Below are positions 7,658-15,863 of a DNA stretch of 64,000 nucleotides, one piece after another. The notes beneath the pieces are model-generated. The model did no database searches and was not told the DNA's origin. It was given only the letters and a program-made list of their open reading frames with translations. The DNA is from Streptomyces venezuelae (lineage in GTDB: Bacteria; Actinomycetota; Actinomycetes; Streptomycetales; Streptomycetaceae), in assembly GCF_008642355.1 (NCBI RefSeq), contig NZ_CP029193.1:3620001-3684000 (forward strand), read 5' to 3'. Position 1 is the first letter of the stretch. Each line of letters begins with the position of its first letter. The position numbers and the translations under genes were made by a program.

Positions 7658-8332
7658 CTAAGGGCTCAGGCGTTCCACTCGCCAGGCCTTGCCGTCCTCC
7701 GTCCGTACGTACCGCAGGCGGTCGTGGAGGCGGTCCGGTCTGCCCTGCCAGAATTCGACCGCCTCCGGGCGGATCCGGTAGCCGCCCCAGTGCGGGGGGA
7801 CCGGGACCTGTTCCCCCTCGGGGTAGCGGGCGGCGAGGTCGGCGTAGGCGCGGTCGAGTTCGGTGCGTGAGGCGAGGACCGAGGACTGCGCGCTGGCCCA
7901 GGCGCCGAGCCGGGAGCCGTGCGGGCGGGTGCGGAAGTAGGCGACCGTCTCCTCGCGGGCCACGCGCTCCGCCGTGCCCGTGACGATCACCTGGCGGGCC
8001 ACCGCGTGCCAGGGGAAGAGCAGCGAGACGTACGGGTTGGCGTCGAGCTCGCGGGCCTTGCGGGACCCGTAGTTCGTGAAGAAGACAAAGCCCCGCTCGT
8101 CGAAGCCCTTCAGGAGCACCGTGCGCGAGCTCGGCCGGCCCGCCGGGTCCGCCGTGGAGACGACCATCGCGTTCGGCTCGGGGACGGCGTCCCTGTCACG
8201 CGCCGCCTCCTTGAACCAGAGCGCGAACTGTTCCATGGGCGCGGCGGGCAGCTCGGTCTCGAAGAGTCCGCCGGTGGCGTACTGCTCCCGCATGTCGGCC
8301 GGTTCCGGGAGCGGGGCACTGGAGTCGGTCAC
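7658..8332 (-). CDS. pdxH: Pyridoxamine 5'-phosphate oxidase
   Basis: About 224 aa from a GTG at 8332, close to the family's usual 215-220; a longer in-frame start upstream adds unrelated residues. The enzyme oxidises pyridoxamine/pyridoxine 5'-phosphate to pyridoxal phosphate using FMN. Family segments are plain: [19 protein letters not shown], the [13 protein letters not shown] region, the [10 protein letters not shown] helix, and a C-terminal half ending RLHDRLRY with WRVERLSP as the last residues. It is divergent from citrate synthase and stands alone. Confidence 0.95.
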   Translation of the reverse strand: MTDSSAPLPEPADMREQYATGGLFETELPAAPMEQFALWFKEAARDRDAVPEPNAMVVSTADPAGRPSSRTVLLKGFDERGFVFFTNYGSRKARELDANPYVSLLFPWHAVARQVIVTGTAERVAREETVAYFRTRPHGSRLGAWASAQSSVLASRTELDRAYADLAARYPEGEQVPVPPHWGGYRIRPEAVEFWQGRPDRLHDRLRYVRTEDGKAWRVERLSP

Positions 8333-8666
8333 GCGGTCATCTTGCCGTATTTGCCACGGCCGCAGGGGCGCCCGAGGGGGCGCACCGGTCCACGGAGAGG
8401 TGACGTGTGGCACTGAGTGCCGCATTCCATCGCCAAAGGTGGGCCCAACAGATATCGTCCTGCTGCCGCATCGGTTGGGTGACCACCAGCCTCACGGGGC
8501 ATACCGGGAAGACCGTTCCGGACCGCGAGTCGCCGGATCCGCCGCACATCGACGGACACGACCGTGGAACCGGACCGGAATCGCCCACTTTTGACACATG
8601 GTCATGAGCTGATCGCAACCCATCTCTCGCAACCATCATGTCGAACCCATCACGAGGAGCCGCCTG
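8333..8666. promoter_or_regulatory. Divergent region pdxH/citrate synthase with palindrome
   Basis: 334 bp with no supported gene. GGCACT-G-AGTGCC at 8409-8421 is a perfect 6+1+6 palindrome about 80 bp before pdxH and could be an operator. TTGACA at 8591-8596 could be a -35 for citrate synthase, but I see no good -10 at the right distance. GAGGAGCC precedes the citrate synthase ATG. Confidence 0.45.
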
Positions 8667-9767
8667 ATGTCCGACTTCGTACCTGGCCTTGAAGGAGTCG
8701 TCGCGTTCGAGACGGAGATCGCCGAACCGGACAAGGAGGGCGGCGCGCTCCGCTACCGGGGCGTCGACATCGAGGACCTGGTCGGCCACGTCTCGTTCGG
8801 GAACGTGTGGGGCCTGCTCGTCGACGGCGCGTTCAACCCCGGCCTGCCGCCCGCCGAACCCTTCCCGATCCCCGTCCACTCCGGCGACATCCGCGTCGAC
8901 GTGCAGTCCGCCCTCGCCATGCTCGCCCCCGTGTGGGGCCTGCGTCCGCTGCTCGACATCAGCGAGGAGCGCGCCCGCGAGGACCTGGCGCGGGCCGCCG
9001 TCATGGCGCTGTCGTACGTCGCCCAGTCGGCGCGCGGGCAGGGCCTGCCGATGGTCCCGCAGCGGGAGATCGACAAGGCGGAGACGGTCGTCGAGCGGTT
9101 CATGAAGCGGTGGCGCGGCGAGCCGGACCCCAAACACGTCCAGGCCGTCGACGCGTACTGGACGTCGGCCGCCGAGCACGGCATGAACGCGTCCACGTTC
9201 ACCGCCCGTGTCATCGCCTCCACCGGCGCGGACGTGGCGGCGGCGCTGAGCGGTGCGGTCGGCGCGATGTCCGGGCCGCTGCACGGCGGCGCGCCCTCCC
9301 GGGTCCTCGGCATGATCGAGGAGATCGAGCGCACGGGTGACGCGGTGGCGTACGTGAAGCAGGCGCTGGACAAGGGCGAGCGGCTGATGGGTTTCGGGCA
9401 CCGGGTGTACCGCGCCGAGGACCCCCGCGCGCGCGTGCTGCGGCGCACGGCGCGGGAGCTGGGCGCGCCCCGCTTCGAGGTCGCGGAGGCGCTGGAGAAG
9501 GCGGCGCTCGACGAGCTGCACGCCCGTCGGCCCGACCGTGTCCTCGCCACGAACGTGGAGTTCTGGGCGGCGATCGTCCTCGACTTCGCCGAGGTGCCTG
9601 CGCACATGTTCACGTCGATGTTCACGTGCGCGCGGACCGCGGGGTGGTCGGCGCACATCCTCGAGCAGAAGCGGACGGGGCGGCTCGTCCGGCCCTCGGC
9701 CCGGTACGTCGGGCCCGGCAGCCGCTCTCCGCAGGCGATCGAGGGCTACGACGAGATCGCTCGCTGA
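8667..9767 (+). CDS. Citrate synthase (citrate synthase 2 type)
   Basis: 366 aa, the short type I length. It condenses acetyl-CoA and oxaloacetate, or possibly another 2-oxoacid/acyl-CoA pair. Conserved parts include EHGMN (H171), GPLHGG (H206), GFGHRVYR (H245) and the C-terminal RPSARYVGP. The position that holds the catalytic Asp in E. coli GltA (NVDFY) reads NVEFW here, so Glu298 replaces Asp. This may be a trait of the subfamily. A methylcitrate-type activity cannot be excluded. It stands alone with a GAGGAG ribosome site. Confidence 0.88.
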   Translation: MSDFVPGLEGVVAFETEIAEPDKEGGALRYRGVDIEDLVGHVSFGNVWGLLVDGAFNPGLPPAEPFPIPVHSGDIRVDVQSALAMLAPVWGLRPLLDISEERAREDLARAAVMALSYVAQSARGQGLPMVPQREIDKAETVVERFMKRWRGEPDPKHVQAVDAYWTSAAEHGMNASTFTARVIASTGADVAAALSGAVGAMSGPLHGGAPSRVLGMIEEIERTGDAVAYVKQALDKGERLMGFGHRVYRAEDPRARVLRRTARELGAPRFEVAEALEKAALDELHARRPDRVLATNVEFWAAIVLDFAEVPAHMFTSMFTCARTAGWSAHILEQKRTGRLVRPSARYVGPGSRSPQAIEGYDEIAR

Positions 9768-9810
9768 GACCCGGCCGGGGCTCGGTCGAGCGCGCCCCGG
9801 ACCCCGCCCC

Positions 9811-10404
9811 TCACACCTGTAGCGCCGACTCCACCAGCACCGTCCACTGCGCCACCACCCGCTCCCGCCGCGCCCCGTCGTCCGTCAGCAGGTTCGCCAG
9901 GCCCAGGCCCCGCGCCATGTCCAGGAGGCCCTGGATCGTCTCGCGGACGCCGGGGCGCGACTCGTCCGCGCCGAGGAGGGAGACCGCGATGCGGTGCGTC
10001 TCGCGGCCCACGCGGGATTCCAGTTCCGTCACCCGCGACCCGAGCGCCGGTTCGTTCGACGCGGCCACCCACAGGTGGAGCGCCGCGCGGAAGAGCGGGC
10101 CGGTGTAGAGGTCGACGAGGGCGGCGACCACGGAGGCCCTGTCCTGCGCGGGCAGGGCGCGCAGAGCGGTGGAGCGCTGTTCGGCGACGTACTCCACGGC
10201 CGCCGTGAACAGGTCCTCCCGCGTGGGGAAGTGGTGCTGCGCCGCGCCCCGCGAGACCCCGGCCCGCTCGGCGACCACGGAGACCGTGGAGCCCGCCCAG
10301 CCGTGTTCGGCGAGGCAGGACACCGCGGCCTCCAGGAGTTTCTGCCGGGTCGCGCGGCTGCGGTCCTGCTTGGGCGCCCGGTCGGCGGCGGTCACAGCAC
10401 CCAT
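9811..10404 (-). CDS. TetR-family regulator closing the acyl-CoA catabolic operon
   Basis: 197 aa. The N-terminal helix-turn-helix (about residues 20-65, VAERAGVSRGAAQHHFPTRE) is clear, and a TetR_C-type ligand domain follows. It overlaps the preceding hydratase gene by 13 bp and so is the last gene of the leftward operon. It probably senses an acyl-CoA intermediate and represses its own operon, perhaps through the palindrome at 19043-19056. Family secure; ligand inferred from context. Confidence 0.92.
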   Translation of the reverse strand: MGAVTAADRAPKQDRSRATRQKLLEAAVSCLAEHGWAGSTVSVVAERAGVSRGAAQHHFPTREDLFTAAVEYVAEQRSTALRALPAQDRASVVAALVDLYTGPLFRAALHLWVAASNEPALGSRVTELESRVGRETHRIAVSLLGADESRPGVRETIQGLLDMARGLGLANLLTDDGARRERVVAQWTVLVESALQV

Positions 10405-11126
10405 GGGCGCTCCCGTCGTTCGAGGAACGCCGTCATCCCGTCGCGCGCCTCGGTGGAGCCGAAGAGCCGCGCGGACAGGGCCGTGAGGGCGTCCGATTGG
10501 TCGTCGAATGCGTCGAGCACCCTAGCCGTGAGCAGCTTCTTCGTCTCGGCCAGGGCCCCCGGCGCCGCCGCGCGCAGCCCGTCCAGGAGGGGGACGAGTG
10601 CGGCGTCGGCGTCCTCTCCCGCGACCGTGACCAGGCCGATGCGGGCCGCCTCAGCCGCGTCGAAGCGCTCACCGGTGAGGTAGTAGCGGGAGGCCGCGCC
10701 CGGGTCGAGGCGGGGCAGGAGCGGGAGGGAGATGACGGCAGGGGCCACTCCTATGTGCACCTCCGTGAACGCGAAGGACGAGGCGGGGCCTGCCGCTGCC
10801 AGGTCGCACGCGCCGAGCAGCCCGAGCCCGCCCGCCCGCACGTGGCCGTCCACCCGGGCGACGACCGGCTTGGGCAGCGCGACGATCTGCCGGAGCAGCG
10901 CGACGAACGCGGCGGGGTCCGGCGGCGCCTTCAGGTCGGCGCCCGAGCAGAACGCCGGGCCGGTGTGGGTGAGCAGGACCGCGCGGGTGGCGGAGTCCGC
11001 GCCCAGGTCGCCGAGCGCCTCGGCCAGGGCGCCCACCAGCTCCGCCGACAGCGCGTTGCGGCGCTCGGGCATGTCAAGGGTGACGGTGGTGATGCCGCGG
11101 GCCGGGGACGAGACGGTGAGACTCAC
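10392..11126 (-). CDS. Enoyl-CoA hydratase/isomerase family protein, LiuC/AtuE-like
   Basis: 244 aa crotonase fold. The oxyanion segments are FCSGADLK and VRAGGLGLLGACD, and FTEVHIGVAPAVIS carries the single retained catalytic Glu. The other Glu of classical crotonases is replaced by Gly in the GLGLLGACD stretch. That pattern, with APAVI after the Glu, is what I recall for methylglutaconyl-CoA and isohexenylglutaconyl-CoA hydratases, so a branched or terpenoid acyl-CoA is the likely substrate. It lies 12 bp after the acyl-CoA dehydrogenase gene. Confidence 0.88.
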   Translation of the reverse strand: MSLTVSSPARGITTVTLDMPERRNALSAELVGALAEALGDLGADSATRAVLLTHTGPAFCSGADLKAPPDPAAFVALLRQIVALPKPVVARVDGHVRAGGLGLLGACDLAAAGPASSFAFTEVHIGVAPAVISLPLLPRLDPGAASRYYLTGERFDAAEAARIGLVTVAGEDADAALVPLLDGLRAAAPGALAETKKLLTARVLDAFDDQSDALTALSARLFGSTEARDGMTAFLERRERPWVL

Positions 11127-11138
11127 GGAAACGGCTCC

Positions 11139-12320
11139 TCAGTAGGACTTGGGCAGGCCCAGCGTCTGGTGCGAGACGTAGTTGAGGATCATTTCCCGGC
11201 TCACCGGGGCGATCCGTGCCACGCGGGACGCGACGATCAGCGAAGCGAGCCCGAACTCCTTGGTCAGGCCGTTGCCGCCCAGCGTGTGCACGGACTGGTC
11301 GACGGCCTTCACGCATGCGTCGGCCGCGGCGAGCTTCGCCATGTTGGCGGCCTCGCCCGCGCCGACGTCGTCGCCCTCGTCGTAGAGCCTGGCGGCCTTC
11401 TGCATCATCAGACGGGCCAGTTCGATCTCGACGTGGGACTGGGCGAGCGGGTGCGCGATGGCCTGGTGGGCACCGATCGGGGACTTCCACACGCTGCGTT
11501 CCTTGGCGTACTCGACGGCGCGGGACAGCGCGTACCGGCCCATGCCGAGCGCGAAAGCGGCCGTCATGATCCGCTCGGGGTTGAGGCCCGCGAAGAGCTG
11601 GAGCAGGCCCGCGTCCTCGTCGCCCACGAGCGCGTCGGCGGGCAGCCGCACATCGTCGAGGACCAGCTCGAACTGCTTCTCCGCGGCCTGGAGTTCCATG
11701 TCGATCCGCCGCCGCTCGAAGCCGGGGGCGTCGCGCGGCACGATGAACAGGCACGGCTTGAGGTTGCCGGTGCGGGCGTCCGACGTACGGCCCACGATGA
11801 GCGTCGCGTCGGCGATGTCCACTCCGGAGATGAACACCTTGCGGCCGGTGAGCAGCCAGTCGCCGGAGTCCGGGTCGCGGCGTGCGGTGGTGGTGATGCG
11901 GTGCGAGTTGGAGCCCGCGTCGGGCTCGGTGATCCCGAACGCCATGGTGCGGGTGCCGTCGGCGAGCCCCGGCAGCCAGGTGCGCTTCTGCTCGTCGGTG
12001 CCGAAGCGGGCGATGACCGTGCCGCAGATCGCGGGCGAGACGACCATCATGAGGAGCGGGCAGCCGGCCGCGCCCAGTTCCTCCAGGACTATCGACAGTT
12101 CCGCGATGCCGCCGCCCCCTCCCCCGTACTCCTCGGGCAGGTTCACGCCCAGGTAGCCGAGTTTGGCGGCGTCCGCCCACAGTTCGTCCGGGTGGCCGCC
12201 GCTGCCGGCGACCTTGGCGACGTAGTCGCGGCCGTACCGGCGTCCGAGCGCGGCGACGGCGGCGCGCAGGGCCTGGTGCTCCTCGGTTTCGAGGACGGTG
12301 CTGCGAGCGGTGGCACTCAT
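11139..12320 (-). CDS. Acyl-CoA dehydrogenase
   Basis: 393 aa with the three-part FAD fold: N-terminal helices, a middle beta domain (FGITEPDAGSNSH, the flavin-binding stretch), and a C-terminal helical domain ending RIAPVSREMILNYV. It introduces a double bond into an acyl-CoA and passes electrons to ETF. Its start overlaps the biotin carboxylase stop (ATGA), so it is made with the carboxylase. In leucine or acyclic terpene pathways a dehydrogenase of this kind works just before the biotin carboxylase step. Confidence 0.93.
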   Translation of the reverse strand: MSATARSTVLETEEHQALRAAVAALGRRYGRDYVAKVAGSGGHPDELWADAAKLGYLGVNLPEEYGGGGGGIAELSIVLEELGAAGCPLLMMVVSPAICGTVIARFGTDEQKRTWLPGLADGTRTMAFGITEPDAGSNSHRITTTARRDPDSGDWLLTGRKVFISGVDIADATLIVGRTSDARTGNLKPCLFIVPRDAPGFERRRIDMELQAAEKQFELVLDDVRLPADALVGDEDAGLLQLFAGLNPERIMTAAFALGMGRYALSRAVEYAKERSVWKSPIGAHQAIAHPLAQSHVEIELARLMMQKAARLYDEGDDVGAGEAANMAKLAAADACVKAVDQSVHTLGGNGLTKEFGLASLIVASRVARIAPVSREMILNYVSHQTLGLPKSY

Positions 12321-14185
12321 GACGACTCTCCCTCTTGGACTACGGCGAGCAGCGCGCCGACCTCGACCTGGCGGCCGGGCACGGCGTGCAGGGCGGTGAG
12401 CGTTCCGGAGGCGGGGGCGCAGATGCGGTGCTCCATCTTCATCGCCTCCAGCCAGACGAGCGGCTGCCCTGCGGTCACCTGCTGCCCTTCGGTGATGCCG
12501 TCCGCGACACGGACGACGGTGCCGGGCATGGGGGCGAGCAGGGAGCCGGGTGCGCGGTGGGCGGTGGGTTCGGGGAGCAGCGGCAGCGGGGTGAGGGCGG
12601 TGTCTCCGGCGGGTGTGCCGACGTGCACGCGGTCGCCGTAGCGGCTGACGGTGAACCGCCGTCGTACGCCGTCGACTTCGAGGACGACGTGCCCCGGGGC
12701 CACCTCGACGACGGTGACGCCGTCGACGGCCGGGCCCTGCCGGGTGTGGTGGTAACGGACCTCGTGCTCCGTGCCGTCGGGCTCGGTGCGGTACCGCTTG
12801 AGGTGGAGCTGTGAGGTGAGGTTGCGCCAGCCGCCGAACCGGGACCGTCCGTGTGCGTCGGCGAGCGCGGCGGCCAGCGGGGCGTGCGGGTCGGGAACGG
12901 GGGACGCGAGGGCGTCGGCGTGCCGGTCGTAGAAGCCGGTGTCCATGCGGGCCTCGGCGAACTCGGGGTGCCGCAGGGAGCGTACGAGCAGGTCACGGTT
13001 GGTGACGAGGCCGTGGACCGCGGCGCGTTCCAGGGCGCCCGCCAGTCTGCGCACGGCCTCGGCGCGGGTCGGGGCGTACGCGACGGCCTTGGCCAGCATC
13101 GCGTCGTAGTGCACGCCGACGGTGTCGCCCGCCGCGTATCCGCTGTCGAGGCGGACGGCGCCGGGGACGTCGATGCGGTGCAGGGTGCCGGTCTGCGGGG
13201 CCCAGCCGGCGGCGGGGTCCTCGGCGTAGAGGCGGGCCTCGACGGCGTGGCCGTGGGCGGTCGGCGGCTCCTTCTCCAGGGCGCCGCCCTCGGCGATCCG
13301 GATCTGCAGCGCGACGAGGTCGAGTCCGAACACGGCTTCCGTCACCGGGTGTTCGACCTGGAGGCGGGTGTTCATCTCCAGGAAGTGCGCGCGTCCGCCC
13401 GCCACCAGGAACTCGACGGTGCCCGCGCCCCGGTAGTCGGTGACGCGTGCGGCGCGCACGGCCTGCGCGTGCAGCTCGTCGACGAGCGAGGGGGCGAGGC
13501 CCGGGGCCGGCGACTCCTCGATCACCTTCTGGTGTCGGCGCTGGAGGCTGCAGTCACGGGTACCGAGCGGCCATACGGTGCCGTGCGCGTCGGCCATGAT
13601 CTGCACCTCGACGTGCCGCCCGCCCTCGACGTACGGCTCGACGAACACCTCACCGTCCCCGAAGGCACTGGCGGCCTCCGCCCGCGCGGCCTCCAACTCG
13701 GCGCCCAGCATGTCCAGTTCGCGTACGACGCGCATGCCGCGCCCGCCGCCCCCGGCCGCCGCCTTCACCAGGACGGGCAGGTCGGCCTCGGTGACGTCGC
13801 CGAGCGGCGCGACGCCCATCAGTTCCTTGGCGCGCGTCTTGGACGCCATCGCCTCGATCGCCTCGGGCGGCGGCCCGATCCAGACGAGTCCGGCGTCCAG
13901 GACGGCGCGGGCGAAGCCCGCGTTCTCGGAGAGGAAGCCGTAGCCGGGGTGGATCGCGTCGGCACCAGCGGCCTGCGCGGCTTTCACGACGAGGTCGCCG
14001 CGCAGGTACGTGTCGGCTGGCGCCGCGCCCGGCAGCCGTACGGCGTGGTCCGCCTCCCGTACGTGCAGGGCGTCCGCGTCGGCGTCGGAGTGCACGGCGG
14101 CCGTGGCGATGCCGAGCTCCCGGCAGGTGCGGAAGACACGGCAGGCGATCTCGCCCCGGTTGGCCACCAGCAGGGTGGAAATCAT
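12317..14185 (-). CDS. Acyl-CoA carboxylase alpha subunit (biotin carboxylase + BCCP)
   Basis: 622 aa. The biotin carboxylase part (about 1-445) begins ISTLLVANRGEIACRV and has the ATP-grasp glycine loop KAAAGGGGRGMR and the EMNTRLQVEHPVTE motif. The C-terminal biotinyl domain carries EAMKMEH with the biotinylated lysine at 583. It is somewhat shorter than typical methylcrotonyl-CoA carboxylase alpha chains (about 650-680). With the beta subunit upstream it should carboxylate a 3-methylcrotonyl- or geranyl-type CoA. It ends in an ATGA overlap with the dehydrogenase gene. Confidence 0.94.
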   Translation of the reverse strand: MISTLLVANRGEIACRVFRTCRELGIATAAVHSDADADALHVREADHAVRLPGAAPADTYLRGDLVVKAAQAAGADAIHPGYGFLSENAGFARAVLDAGLVWIGPPPEAIEAMASKTRAKELMGVAPLGDVTEADLPVLVKAAAGGGGRGMRVVRELDMLGAELEAARAEAASAFGDGEVFVEPYVEGGRHVEVQIMADAHGTVWPLGTRDCSLQRRHQKVIEESPAPGLAPSLVDELHAQAVRAARVTDYRGAGTVEFLVAGGRAHFLEMNTRLQVEHPVTEAVFGLDLVALQIRIAEGGALEKEPPTAHGHAVEARLYAEDPAAGWAPQTGTLHRIDVPGAVRLDSGYAAGDTVGVHYDAMLAKAVAYAPTRAEAVRRLAGALERAAVHGLVTNRDLLVRSLRHPEFAEARMDTGFYDRHADALASPVPDPHAPLAAALADAHGRSRFGGWRNLTSQLHLKRYRTEPDGTEHEVRYHHTRQGPAVDGVTVVEVAPGHVVLEVDGVRRRFTVSRYGDRVHVGTPAGDTALTPLPLLPEPTAHRAPGSLLAPMPGTVVRVADGITEGQQVTAGQPLVWLEAMKMEHRICAPASGTLTALHAVPGRQVEVGALLAVVQEGESS

Positions 14186-14227
14186 GGCGCGTTCTCTCCT
14201 CTCATTCCTCTCCTCACATCCCTCTCC

Positions 14228-15826
14228 TCACATCCGGAAGACGCCGAAGCCGCCGCGCGCGCCCTCGTAGGGCGCGGTGTGGATCGCGGAGAGGCAGAGG
14301 CCGAGGACGGTGCGGGTGTCGCGCGGATCGATGACCCCGTCGTCGTAGAGCCGTCCGGACAGGAACATGGGCAGCGACTCGGCCTCGATCTGCTGCTCGA
14401 CCATGGCGCGGAGCCCGGCGTCCGCCTCGTCGTCGTAGGGCTGCCCCTTCGCGGCGGCGGAGGCGCGGGCGACGATCGACAGGACGCCCGCGAGCTGCTG
14501 CGGGCCCATGACGGCGGACTTGGCGCTGGGCCAGGCGAAGAGGAAGCGGGGGTCGTAGGCGCGCCCGCACATGCCGTAGTGCCCGGCGCCGTAGCTGGCG
14601 CCCATGAGCACGGAGAGGTGCGGCACCCGCGAGTTGCTGACCGCGTTGATCATCATCGCGCCGTGTTTGATGATGCCGCCCTGCTCGTACTCCTTGCCGA
14701 CCATGTAGCCGGTGGTGTTGTGCAGGAAGAGCAGCGGGATGTCGCGCTGGTTGGCCAGCTGGATGAACTGGGCGGCCTTCTGCGACTCCTCGCTGAAGAG
14801 GACGCCCTGAGCATTGGCGAGGATGCCGACGGGATAGCCGTGCAGGGCGGCCCACCCGGTGACGAGGGAGCTTCCGTACAGCGGCTTGAACTCGTCGAAG
14901 TCGGACCCGTCGACGATGCGGGCGATGACCTCGCGCGGATCGAAGGGCTTCTTCAGGTCGCCGGGGACGATGCCGAGGAGCTCCTCCTCGTCGTACTCGG
15001 GCGGCTCGGCGGGTCCCGGGTCCGCGTACGCCTTGCGCCAGTTGAGGCGCGCCACGACCCGGCGGGCCCGGCGCAGCGCGTCGCGCTCGTCCTCCGCGAG
15101 GTGGTCGGCGAGGCCGGAGGTGCGGGCGTGCATCTCGGCGCCGCCGAGCGACTCGTCGTCGCTCTCCTCGCCGGTCGCCATCTTCACCAGGGGCGGGCCG
15201 CCGAGGAAGACCTTCGCGCGCTCCTTGACCATGATCACGTGGTCGCTCATGCCGGGGACGTAGGCGCCGCCCGCGGTGGAGTTGCCGAAGACGACGGCGA
15301 TGGTCGGGATGCCTGCCGCCGAGGACTGCGTGAGGTGCTTGAAGAGGGCCCCGCCCGGGATGAAGATCTCCTTCTGGGAGGGGAGGTCCGCGCCCCCCGA
15401 CTCCACGAGGTGGATGGACGGCAGCCGGTTGGCGTGCCCGATCTCGTGCGCCCGGAACGCCTTCTTCAGCGTCCACGGGTTGGAGGCGCCGCCCCGGACC
15501 GTCGGGTCGTTGGCGGTGATCAGACACTCCACGCCCTCGACGACGCCGATGCCGGTGACCATGGAGGCGCCGACGGGATAGTCGCTGCCCCAGGCGGCGA
15601 GCGGCGACAGCTCCAGGAACGGGGTGTCCGGGTCGAGGAGCAGTTCGATGCGCTCGCGGGCGAGCAGCTTGCCGCGCTCGCGGTGCCGGGCGACGTACTT
15701 CTCACCGCCGCCCGCGAGCGCCTTGTCCTGCTCGGCGCCGAGCTCGGCGAGCCGGTCCAGCATGGCCTCGCGGTGCTCGGCGTACTCGGCGCTCGCGGGG
15801 TCGAGCGCGGAGGCGAGGACGGTCAC
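14228..15826 (-). CDS. Acyl-CoA carboxylase beta subunit (carboxyltransferase)
   Basis: 532 aa, matching methylcrotonyl-CoA carboxylase beta (about 535). Two crotonase-like halves are visible: N-terminal GSDYPVGASMVTGIG and GGAYVPGMSDH, and C-terminal NTTGYMVGKEYEQGG, GASYGAGHYGMCG and GPQQLAGV. It transfers carboxyl from biotin to an acyl-CoA. The alanine/glycine-rich MGPQQ and GAGHYGM segments fit the MCC/GCC (LiuB/AtuC) group better than propionyl-CoA carboxylase. The gap to the alpha subunit is 42 bp. Confidence 0.94.
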   Translation of the reverse strand: MTVLASALDPASAEYAEHREAMLDRLAELGAEQDKALAGGGEKYVARHRERGKLLARERIELLLDPDTPFLELSPLAAWGSDYPVGASMVTGIGVVEGVECLITANDPTVRGGASNPWTLKKAFRAHEIGHANRLPSIHLVESGGADLPSQKEIFIPGGALFKHLTQSSAAGIPTIAVVFGNSTAGGAYVPGMSDHVIMVKERAKVFLGGPPLVKMATGEESDDESLGGAEMHARTSGLADHLAEDERDALRRARRVVARLNWRKAYADPGPAEPPEYDEEELLGIVPGDLKKPFDPREVIARIVDGSDFDEFKPLYGSSLVTGWAALHGYPVGILANAQGVLFSEESQKAAQFIQLANQRDIPLLFLHNTTGYMVGKEYEQGGIIKHGAMMINAVSNSRVPHLSVLMGASYGAGHYGMCGRAYDPRFLFAWPSAKSAVMGPQQLAGVLSIVARASAAAKGQPYDDEADAGLRAMVEQQIEAESLPMFLSGRLYDDGVIDPRDTRTVLGLCLSAIHTAPYEGARGGFGVFRM

Positions 15827-15863
15827 AGTGATCCCTCCCGCGTCGGCAGCAGTGCCTCCGGTG

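Noticed and set aside
10497..12641. Rightward 714-codon open frame over the hydratase, dehydrogenase and carboxylase genes
   Set aside because: Antisense shadow; the leftward genes have complete family motifs and coupled starts.
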